Position numbers and translations under genes: made by a program. Source: Serripes groenlandicus (lineage: Eukaryota; Mollusca; Bivalvia; Cardiida; Cardiidae). From it: a stretch of DNA of 64,000 nt. Shown in pieces: positions 47,701 through 59,700 of the stretch (position 1 is its first letter; each line of letters opens with the position of its first letter). The notes under the pieces are model-generated. The model worked only from the letters and a program-made list of their open reading frames with translations, did not search any database and was not told the DNA's origin. Location of the stretch: assembly GCA_031761405.1 (NCBI GenBank), contig JASEVX010000001.1:24333346-24397345 (forward strand), read 5' to 3'.

Positions 47701-50700
47701 TCTTTAATATCATGTAGAAGTATGTTTCTTTTGAACAGGCACATAGAGGCAAGAATAGTATCATTCTACTTATATCTTTGGTATGATGTAGAAGTATGTT
47801 TCTTTTCTACAGGCACATAGAGACACTTTTCTATTCTTACTGTGGCTGCACAATAAAACAAGAGTGCAGCGGAGACAACTATCATAATACAGTTTTTGTC
47901 TTTCACAGGGATCTCTATAACGTTATTGTCCATGAGTTAACAACTAGTCAAAAATCCTTAGATATTGGAAAATTGGCGGAGACAAAGTTAACTGCTCTCA
48001 TTGGGGCTCTTGACTCTATTCTTTGTGTGGCATCAACAGAGCAGAAGCCCACAGGATTTAAACATAGGTAGGTATTGTGATTATGATTACTCCAATTTAA
48101 ACTCTCTAAATACATTCCTAAATTATTAGATAAGAATGGTCAGTGCTATAACTTTAAAGGTGATGTGACAAAGAGGGATGCAAGAAGACCTCTTTTTGTC
48201 TGACATGACCAACACATTGGCTAGACACAAGCAACTGCGAAAAATAATTATGCCATTCCCGTTTTGTTAGGGTATTTTCTACTTCGTTCTAAGATAATAT
48301 TTGTGCATGTTTTCATGCATTTTCATGGTATGTTTTTTTGCTCACCTGAGCCCATAGTGCAGGGTGACGTTTGGGATCACTCACCATCCAGCATCATCGG
48401 CGTCCGTCCGTCCACACTGTACGTCTGTTAACATTTTTCTACAAAGGACCTCTCCTAAACCAATAACCCAAATTAAAAAAAAAAACACAGGAATGTTTCT
48501 TAGGTGGTCCTCTTTCAAAGTTGTTCAAAGAATTCAACTTTTTGCAGAACTTTGGTTGCTGCGGCATCCGAAAAGGGGAAAATTCCAAAACTTTAAATAT
48601 CTTCTTGTCCAAAAGTACAGGCCCGATTTGAAAAATATTTTTCCCAAATGTTCCTTGACCCTTTACCAAGAATGTTCAAATTATTCTAATATGTTAAAAA
48701 AAAAAAGGGTGGCCATTAATTTTTGAAAATGTTGTATTCAATAAACATACTTTCATTAAAAGTGAGTTCTAATATATTTGCCTGAATGTTTTCATAGTCA
48801 CTTACTGCATATTTGTTGTATGTGGGAAAGGATTCAATGTAATACCAGATTATGCGTGACAGTCACTTTTATATTGTTAAATTTGCTTTCTAGTCAGGAT
48901 GGAGTTAGTATGGAAACTGAGAGGTCAGAAGATGGCGCCATGTCAACAGTGAATTGGAGTCATGTGGCTGATTTGATTCAACCAATCAGAGCTCTTGTTA
49001 CAAATCTGTTAGAAAACATAGCTGTCACATACCACATGAAGGTAAAAGATTCATATACTGTCCTAACAATACCACCTCTCCAAATGCCTAAAGAAGCCGC
49101 TGTGGCTGAGTTGTAAGCGTTGGGGATTGGGAACCGGGCGGCCGGGTTGGATTCCGAGTTGCGGCAATACGGTCATGGTGGAATGCCCTTGGGCAAGGGG
49201 CATTTCCAAGCCTAGTATTGGTTTGTTGACCCAGGGATCGTGAATAAGTGAAATAATGTTGAAACGGCTTTAAACTCTAATAAAACAAACCAAATTACTA
49301 AATAGTGATGGTAAACAAAGCTACAGATTCATGTGTGATATATTCAATACTGAGTTTTGTGGTTTGACCCTTTCCGGGTAATTCCTGCATATTGACTCAT
49401 CAAAAAGCCAGAACATGGAAAATCTCAATAAATGATGAGTTCTTTTGTCACACTGATTTTTCAAAAGTCATCTATTGCAGATGCATCAAAATGTGTCTGT
49501 ATGTGGAAAAGGGTTAACCCTTTCCCTCATACGACAATTCTACAGCAGACGACTTTGAACTTATTTTGTCAAAACATAGAAAATCTCCATAGTTGAATGG
49601 ATAACCTATGACAAAAAGTGGAAAACATTGTGGCAAAAGAAGAAATTGCACGTTTTGTGCAATTTCTTCTTTTGTCACTATGTTTTCAAAAAGCCGTCTG
49701 CTGCAGAGGCGTCAGAAAGTGTCTATATGAGGCAAAGGGTTAATTCCCGCATATTGACGCATCAAAAAGCCAGAACATGGAAAATCTCAATAAATTAATT
49801 GATAATGAGTCGAAGACACAATAGCTCTTTTGTCATAATGATTTTCAAAAATCATCAAGATTGCAGATGCGTCAAAATGTCATCTATTGCAGATGCATCA
49901 AAATGTGTCTGTATGTGGAAAAGGGTTAACCCTTTCCCTCATACGACAATTCTGCAGCAGACGACTTTGAACACCTTTTGTCAAAAAATAGAAAATCTCT
50001 ATAATTAAATGGATAACCTATGACTAAAAGTGAAAAACATTTTGTCAAAAGGAGAAATTTTGCTCGTCACTATGTTTTCAAAAAGCTGTCTGCTGCAGAG
50101 GCGTCAGAAAGCGTCTATATCAGGGAAAGGGTTAAATGACATGGTTTTGAATTAATTAAGTTTTATAACCAAACTGTTATATATAATAAATGTGTCTCTT
50201 GTTCCCTCTTATTTCAGGATGAGATATTTGAAAATGGTCAAACTTGAATAGTTTTATCCTTTCCCACATAGATCTACAACAAATCTGCAGCAGACCACTT
50301 AGAAAATATCCAGATAAAAATCTCAAGAAATGAAAGAATAGGATTTTTAGTAGAGTTGAAAATTATTCCTTTTGCGACAATGTTTTCAAAAGATTTCACC
50401 TGCTGCAGAGGCATCAGAAAGTGTCTGTAAGCGGAAAAGGGTTAAATAAAACGCAGTACTCTTTTGTTTTCCAGACTCCTCAGCAGGCTAGCTTATTTAA
50501 AGTCGGGATTTGAGCTTCAGAACACCTATAAAATCCTTTAAAGATATTTTTCTTTAGACCTGTATGAAATGCAAATATTTTAGATCTTTCAGTTTCAATT
50601 TAACCCTTTCCCACATACAACAAATGTACAGCAGATGACTTTAAAAACATGCCCACAAAATGTATGGAAATTCTCTTTCAATTGAATAGAGTTGAAAACA

Positions 50701-53700
50701 TACGAGTTGCTCATTTTGAGCAATTTCTTCTTTTGTCACAATGTTTTCAAAAAGTCATCTGCTGCAGAGGCGTCAGAAAGATCTTATATGTTGGAAAGGT
50801 TAAATGCACAGGGACGAACAAAGTATTTTGTTCCGCGGAAACGTTTGAGAATAATTTCCTTGATATGATCTAAAACAGTTTTCAGTGTTGAACCCGCTCG
50901 AAGATAAAAAATATAAAGTTAAATTGAAAATATTGTGGGAAAAGTAATTTCTCATTTTCTCACAGTGTTTAAAAGATGTGTCTGCTCCACTGGCATCGAG
51001 TTCCTCTTGCATCTAGGAAAGTCTTAATTAACCCTTTCCTTCACACAGGTGCATTTTGACGCCCCTGCACCATATCACGTCTGAAAACATTATTGTGACA
51101 AAAAGTGGAATTGCTCATAATGAGTAATTTTTCCCTTTGCCACAAAGTATTCAACTTTAGTCAATTATTATACTTTCATTTATACAGATTAATTTTATTT
51201 TTGCAATGATGTTGTATGTGGGAAAGTGTTAATTTATAGTCTAACTGAAGACATAACCTCAGTGTAAGATACTTCATAAAGTCACTGATTCATTTCTTGT
51301 ATTATTATGTTGATTACAGAAGACAAGTTTACAAGCCTTGTGTGCAGGTTTGAATTTCCTCACTACATACTACTCCAGGTGTAAAACACAGGTATATTCA
51401 CTTGATTATATAACCCTTTCACTCATACAGAAGCTTTCTGTCGCCCTTGTAGCAGACTACTTTTGAAAATATTGTAGCAAAAGAAAAAGTTCGCTCATGA
51501 TGAGCAATTTCTCCTTTTGCGACAATGTTTCCAATGCTTTTCAATTATTAAACTTTACTATGTAGAGGCTTTAATATTGACCAGATGTTTTCAAAGCTGT
51601 CTACTTCAGATTTTTGTATGTGGGAAAGGGAAAAATAACTATTCAGTTTAACAGTGATCTACTTTGAAATTTTTTGAAAATTAGAAAAGCTTCATCTGGA
51701 AAGTTTGAAGTATACTTTTGAAACAGAACTGTATATGTTTCAGGAAATGGAGAACTTGCACAAAATCTTATAATGCCCTCATGACAAGGTTGTCGAGGGG
51801 ACATAGGGGCCATATGTACATATGTATGTGTCCCAGCAATGTAATCTCTCTAGGGACTATTCTTTTCAGATTGTGGATCGCCTCTTGTATAAGTTGGCAT
51901 TTTTCTGACCCAAGTCAAGGTCAAGATCACAATGACTATATTATTGTCCCAATGACATCGTTGCTCTAGCGACTTAATTTCTTATCCGATTGTTATGAAA
52001 CTTAATACATATGTTCACAATCATATGGAATCACGTTCCAACAACCTATGACAACGGTGACTATGATACTTCTGTACAAAAGAAAGTAATCGCCATTTCT
52101 TGTTAATGGATTCCTTTCATCCTTCATACACATGTTACTGACATATGTCAAAGGTCAAGGTCACAGTGTCTATAAATAATCTAGTAATGAGGTCATTGCT
52201 TTATCACTTTCATTTGCAGACTGAATTCCTTCATACTTCACACACAGGTTCACTGTCAAGAGATCTTGGACGGATTTTTGTTTCACTGACCTTGATCAAA
52301 GGTCAATTGTTACAGTAACTATAACATGTCTCTATGAAACGACGTCATCACACTAGCACTTTAATTTCTTCATTCTTCATACACAGGTTAAGTGTCAAGA
52401 GACTTTTTACCAACCTAAGTCAAAGGTCAAAGTCACAGTGACTATAAATAAATAAATCTGTACACAACAATGTAATTGCTCAAGCACTTTCTTTTGTGGA
52501 CAGAATCCTTCATACTTCATACACAGGTTCAGTGTCATAAGAGCTTGGACAAGTTCTCGTTTCACTTACTGCGGTCAAAGGTCATGGTAACACTGACTAT
52601 AATACATCTTTACAATAAACCACTGTAAGGGAATTTGTATTGTATTATTTTAGATTATGAAACTAGTTCTTTCAAAACTATTTAAATCCCTCTTGATGTC
52701 TACCTCCCAGACACTGAACTTAAATTATGGAAGGGTTTGGGACAGTCTAAAAAATGTACCCTTCATTATTGGGGTTTTACGCCGTTTGCAACATTATTTC
52801 AGTTATATCAGGGCAATAATTCACTTATTCATGATCCCTTGGTAAACAAACCAGTACTAAGCTAGGAAATGTGCCTTTCCCAAGGGCACTCTACCATGAC
52901 CACCGTGGTTGGGGATCGAGTCTGGGATGCCCGGTTCCAAATCCAAAATGCTAACCACTCGACTACACGCATTAACTGCAGTTAAACCCAGGACCTTACT
53001 TATTGAGTCGTCTGCTTCGCATCTCCGTCCATCTGTCCATCTGTCTGTATGCCTTTTAACCTGCTTTCACTCACTGATCTAATGGCAGACAAAACATGTG
53101 TTTCTTTGAAAACCCTTATTTCAGTTATCTAGTGGGGAGGTGATAAAGATTTTAGAAGAAATTGAAGACATTTACAGATCTGTGATTCAACATTGGAATT
53201 CTCCTGGCTTTATTTCACTGAGGTCTTCATTAAGGTAGGTCCTATCAAATTTCCACAATTTAACCGATATAACATGTATCCTTTGCTTTTAAAACATTTG
53301 AAGATTAAACAGTTATTTATTGAAAATTAAAAGCAATATTTAGATACAGAGTTTTAAATATTGTGGGAAAAAGGAGGGGGGGGGGGGGGGGGGGCAATTT
53401 CCTTTTTACCCAATGTTTTAAAAGTTGTTTGTTGTATCTGGTAGAAGTTTATGGAGACAAATGTTAACTGTGTCAGTTGTAAAGAAGATGTGTTGCATCT
53501 CCATCAGGGCTCCGGAAATTATGAAATCTCAATCGGTTCGTCTGTTAGTTAAGTCACAAATGTGTGTTTACCTTTGGCCAGACTCAAATACAAATGTTTT
53601 ATGATCTATATAGGTCAAAATGGTCCTGGAACCCATTTCCACTTACAGACGCATTCTGATGCAACTGCAGCAGAAGACTTAAAAACAATGTGACAGAAAA

Positions 53701-56700
53701 AAAGATTATCTCCTCTTGCCACCATGTTTTCAACTCTTTTCAATATTTATACTTTGATTTTAACCCTTTCCCTCATATATACGCTTTCTGACGCCTCTGC
53801 AGCAGACAGCTTTTTGAAAACATAGTGACAAAAGAAGAAATTGCTCAAAACGAGCAATTTCTCCTTTTGACACAATGTTTTCCACTTTTAGTCATTTAGT
53901 TAGGTTATCCATGCAATTATAGAGATTTTCTATTTTTTGACAAAATATGTTCAAAGTCGTCTGCTGCAGAATTGTCGTATGAGGGAAAGGCTTAAGATAG
54001 TTTCCACAATCCTTATTTTATCTGTTAAATTAAGAATAATTGACATATAAAGATTTATCTGGAAAAGTCATGTGTCACAGGTCAAATTCTATTTATAGGA
54101 ATATGATTTCCCACTTAATTTCAGTGAGCATTCAAACCTTTTAAAAGAGGGTGATAGAAGCACTGAAGTAACTCCGTGTATACTAGAGTATGGACACTGT
54201 ATGTTGAATGGACGCCCTCACATCGTGATCACTAGCGACTCCTCACCCCTCAATTTTCTCTCGTCCTATATCCATCTTGTGTATACTCTATGCAAAGAAC
54301 ATAAGGGTGTTGACACAGAGGTATGTTAACACTTTTACCTGATACGTGTAATGTTACTTTTTCCAATATGCAGAAGCATTTTAATCCTTTCCCACATTCA
54401 GATGCTTTCCGACGCCTCTACGGCAGACTTCTTTTGAAAATATTGTGACAAAAGGAAAAATCACTCATGATGAGCAATTTCTCCTTTTGCCACAATGCTT
54501 TCAACTTCATTAATTATACCCCCAAAAAACAAAGTTTTGGGGGGGTATATAGGAGTCACTGTGTCGATCTGTTGGTTGGTCGGTCGGCCGGAAGCCATAT
54601 TTTGTCCGGCCTATTTCATACAAACCACTGGGTGGAATTCAATAAAAATTTACATGAAGCTTCTATACCAAGAGGAGATGTGCATATCCAAAAGGGGTTA
54701 CAATTGCATGTTATTTTACAGAGTTATGGCCCTTTTACATATTAAGTAAGCCATATTTTGTCCGGCCCATTTCATACAAACCACTGGGTGGAATTCAATA
54801 AAATTTTACATGAAGCTTCTATACCAAGAGGAGATGTGCATATCCTAAAGGGGTTACAATTGCATGTTAATTTACAGAGTTATGGCCCTTTTACTTATTA
54901 AGTAAGCCATATTTTGTCAGGCCTATTTCTTACAAACCACTGGGTGGAATTCAATAAAATTATATGGCCCTTTTGTTGGTCGGTCGGAAGCCATATTTTG
55001 ATTCAAGGTGCTGTTTTGGGGGTATTTATCATCATCAATGATAGTTCTAGTTGTTCTTAAATTTATAGAGAAATTCCCAATTATTCCTTATATATTTTCG
55101 AAGTCGTCTGCTGCTGATTTGTTGTTTGATAAGGGATAATGCATCTGCAACATACAACTTGAAATTGCTTGTAACTGAATCATCTGCTCTGAATACATCT
55201 TTATACTATAGGAAATATTTGTTACATTGTGAAATTGAGAAATTTATTGACACACAGAGAAGAAACTTTGTTGCAAAAACAGAAATGGCTTTGTTTCAAT
55301 GTTTAAAAAATCATCATTTTGGTTAGGATTCTTGTTTATTTAACCCTTTCCCACTTACAGCAAATTTGCAGCAGACTTTATTTCAAACAGACAGAAACCC
55401 GTCACTAATGAAGGAACAATTATTTAAGTTGAAAACATTTTGGCAAAAGGGAGAAATGTTTCATTATGAGCAATTTCTCCTTTTGTCACAATGTTTTCAA
55501 AAGTCCTCAGCTATAGAGACATCAGAAAGCATGTGGGAAAGGGTAAAGATTTGTTTCAAACTCACCTGAGCACTAAGTGCTCAAGGTGAGTTATTGTGAT
55601 CGCCTTTTGTCCGGCGTCTGTTGTGCGTTGTCCGTCAACTTCTTCTCCTCAGTAACCAGTGGGTCAATCTTGTGAAATTTCACAGAAAGTATCCTCTTAA
55701 TGACCTTACCAGAATTCCTTCAAATGTTTGGGATCCATGCAGAATTCTGGTTTCCATGGCAACGAAAGGAAAAAAACTCTTCTCCCAAACTGGTTGGCAG
55801 ATTTTCAAATAATTTTGTAGAAATGTTCCTTCGATGACCCTCTATCAGATTCTTTCAAGCCACGTTGATTGGTCGAAAAAAACATGACCGCCAGCAGGAG
55901 GTTTTTTTTTGCCTTATATGGCTATAGCGAAAACTTAAAAAATCTTCTCTTCCCAAAATGTCAGACCGATTTTCAAATAATTTTTTAGAAATGTTCCATA
56001 ATTGACCCACTATCAGATTCCTTCAAGCCATGTTGAATGGTCGAAAAACATGGCCGCCAGGGGGGCGGGGCTATTTGCCTTATATGGCTATAGTGAAAAC
56101 TTAAAAAAAAATCTTCTCCTCTGAAAGTGTCAGACTGATTTTCAAATAATTTTGTAGAAATATTCCTATGGTGACCCTCTATTAGATTTCTTCAAGCCAT
56201 GTTGATTGGTCAAAAACTATGGCCGCTAGGGGTCGGGCTTATATGGCTAAGGTGAAAAAAAAATAAAATCAGGTGAGCGATCCAGGGCCATCATGGCCCT
56301 CTTGTTTAACGTTTTGGATTGTTTGTATGTAAAGTCATGTAACTTTCATGTGAGCTGTGCCTGATGAAATGTGTTTGTTTCACAGTTTGTTTGTTTGTTT
56401 GGAGTTTAATTCCGCTTTCAACAGCTTTGGTCATATCACGGCGGTCAGTGCACCTATCCATGTTTTCCTGGCTTTCCCACACCAGTACTTACACAACATT
56501 CTTTCGAAGCCACTGACTACTTTCTCACATAGATCAGAGGTGAGAGGCAATGGAAAACATCGCCCGAAAGAATGTCGCCGCAACCGGGTATCGAACCCGT
56601 GACCTCCAGATCACGAGTCAGATACGCTACCAATTGAGCTACCCGGCCGGGTCGTTTGTTTCACAGACGACACCTAGATAAGGTAGACTAGACTGATACG

Positions 56701-59700
56701 TTTCCCATGATAACTCTCTTACCCTAACTAATCGACTAATCCACAGCAGACTACTTTCAAAACATCTGGGCAAAAAATATGGAAACTCTTTATCAATGAA
56801 ATTGTAACCACTGAATAGAGTTGAAAATATTGTGGCAAAAGGATAAATTGCTCATCATGAGCATTGTCTCCTTTTGCCACAATGTTTTCAAAAGTTGTCT
56901 GCGTCAGAAAGCGTCTGTATTTGGGAAAGGGTTAATACCTTATCAAACCCTATGTTGTGGTATTCAAAAGATTGATGTGATTCTTTTGTGTACCGCCAAT
57001 ATAGGTTTTGTAAACAAACCTTAATTTTGGAACATGAAATACACCCTGCATCAAATGCTCTTGTGTATCTCTATTTACTAGGATTCAAAGGACAGCCAGA
57101 CACCACCACCACCACCATCCGTCATCTTACAATGTGATTATGTTTGGTCTTATCTGAGAAAAATAGCATGGGGGAAGTTCACCCATTTACAGACCAACTA
57201 CTTCACCAAGTTTGAATACCATCTTCAGTTCTATTTTCTGAAACTTGCCATGCTACCTGTGAGTACTTGTTAATTGCCTAAACTCGTTCCCTGATACAGA
57301 AATAGTTGAAATCTTTCCAGCAGATGTTTTTTGAAAACAGTGTGGGAAGAGATTGCTAAAGACATTATCTTTCAACTGAATCAAAATTTTAGTTCTCATG
57401 TTCCTTATATTACATTATAAGTTTATGAGAGTCATATCAGTTGTCATATCAGATCAACGTGACTCCAAATATGGTGTTAGGTCTGTTTTATTAGCTCGAC
57501 TATTCGGAGAATATGAAAGCTATGGTACTCACCTTGTCGTTAGCATCACACCTTGGTTAAGGTTTTGCATGCTTGTACATATATAAAACCATAGCTCAGT
57601 GACGACTAGATTTATTGCATTGAAACATTCTACAAGGCTTCCCAACCATCACCCTATGTATATAATCAAGTTTGATAACTCTTTCATTTGCATGTAATGT
57701 AAATTATGGCCCTTTTCTTACTTCGAAATTCCGGTTAAAGCTATGCGTGCAACTACATTAAGAGTCCATATCTCAGTAAACTACTCAATAGATACCTGAT
57801 GCATTGCATTAAAACTTTACACAACCCTTTCAAAAAATCATATCTATGTAAATAATCAAGTTTAATAACTCTATTTTGCATCTAATGCAAATTATGGCCC
57901 TTTATTATTTGACTTGTATTATTTAAAGTTGTGGAAATTAGAATAGTAGTGTGTGCTGTCTTATGGACAGCTCTTGTATTTAATCAAAGAGCCATTGTCA
58001 AGATTAACATAACATGCTCATGCCTTGACTTTTTAGCTCACCTGAGCTTTGCTCAAGGTGAGTTATTATGATCGCCTTTTGTCCGGCGTCCGGCGTCCAT
58101 CATGCGTCGTCCATCGTGCGTCGTGCGTCAACTTCTTCTCCTCAGTAACCAGTGGGTCAATTGGGATGAAACTTCACAGAAAGCATCCTCTCAATGACCT
58201 CACCAGATTTCCTTCAAATTTTTGGAATCCATGCAGAATTCTGGTTTCCATGGTAACGAAATGAAAAAAACTTCAAAATTCTTCTTCTCCAAAACTGGTT
58301 GGCAGATTTTCAAATAATTTTGTAGAAATATTCCTTGGATGACCCTCTATCAGAATCCTTCAAGCCGTGTTGATTGGTCGAAAAACGTGGCCGCCAGGCA
58401 GTGCCTGAAATGAGGGCTTTGCTCAAGGTGAGTTATTATGATCGCCTTTTGTCCGGCGTCCGGCGTCCATCATGCGTCGTCCATCGTGCGTCGTGCGTCA
58501 ACTTCTTCTCCTCAGTAACCAGTGGGTCAATTGGGATGAAACTTCACAGAAAGCATCCTCTCAATGACCTCACCAGATTTCCTTCAAATTTTTGGAATCC
58601 ATGCAGAATTCTGGTTTCCATGGTAACGAAATGAAAAAAACTTCAAAATTCTTCTTCTCCAAAACTGGTTGGCAGATTTTCAAATAATTTTGTAGAAATA
58701 TTCCTTGGATGACCCTCTATCAGAATCCTTCAAGCCGTGTTGATTGGTCGAAAAACGTGGCCGCCAGGCAGTGCCTGAAATGAGGGCTTTGCTCAAGGTG
58801 AGTTATTATGATCGCCTTTTGTCCGGCGTCCATCATGCGTCGTCCATCGTGCGTCGTGCGTCAACTTCTTCTCCTCAGTAACCAGTGGGTCAATTTGGAT
58901 GAAACTTCACAGAAAGCATCCTCTCAATGACCTCACCAGAATTCCTTCAATTTTTTGAGATCCATGCAAAATTCTGGTTTCCATGGCAACGAAACCGAAA
59001 AAACTTCAAAATTCTTCTTCTCCCAAACTGGTTGGCAGATTTTCAAATAATTTTGTAGAAATGTTCCTTGGATGACCCTCTATCAGATTCCTTCAAGCCA
59101 TTTTCATTGGTCGAAAAACATGGCCGCCAGGGGGGGCGGGGCTATTTTGCCTTATATGGCTATAGTGAAAAATTAAAAAAATCTTCTCCTCCGAATGTGT
59201 AAGGCCGATTTTCAAATAATTTTGTAGAAATTTTCCTTGGGTGACCCTCTATCAGATTCCTTCAAGCCATGTTGATTGGTCGAAAAACATGGCCGCCAGG
59301 GGGTCGGGGCTATTTTGCCTTATATGGTTATAGTGCAAACTTAAAAAATCTTCTTCTCCAAAAGTGTCAGGCCGATTTTCAAATAATTTTGTAGAAATGT
59401 TCCTTGGGTGATCCTCTATCAGATTCCTTCAAGCCATGTTGATTGGTCAAAAAACATGGCCGCCAGGGGGCGGGGCTATTTTGCCTTTTATGGCTATAGT
59501 GAAAACTTAAAAAATCTTCTCCTCCATAAGTGTCAGGCCGATTTTCAAATAATTTTGTAGAAATGTTCCTAGGGTGACCCTCTATCAGATTCCTTCAAGC
59601 CAAGTTGATTCGTCAGAAACTATGGCCGCCAGGGGGTGGGGCTTATATAGCTAAAGTGAAAAAAAAAAAAATCAGGTAAGCGATTCAAGGGCCATCATGG

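Noticed and set aside
50220..50530. Possible RPAP1 exons after CTTATTTCAG (50219) and GTTTTCCAG (50474)
   Set aside because: In the required phase 0 both soon reach a stop, neither has a fitting donor, and exons 19 and 20 already join in phase with family-consistent sequence.
53375..53395. Poly-G run as a G-quadruplex regulatory site
   Set aside because: It lies in a decayed MITE remnant in an intron; a long mononucleotide run may also be partly a sequencing or assembly effect.
56575..56648. Functional tRNA gene
   Set aside because: A and B boxes are good, but the anticodon stem pairs poorly and a SINE body is attached; other SINE heads here look alike.
58049..58634. Repeated open frames with identical predicted peptides
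   Set aside because: They translate the CTCACCTGAG-family element; the identity reflects the DNA duplication, not a protein.
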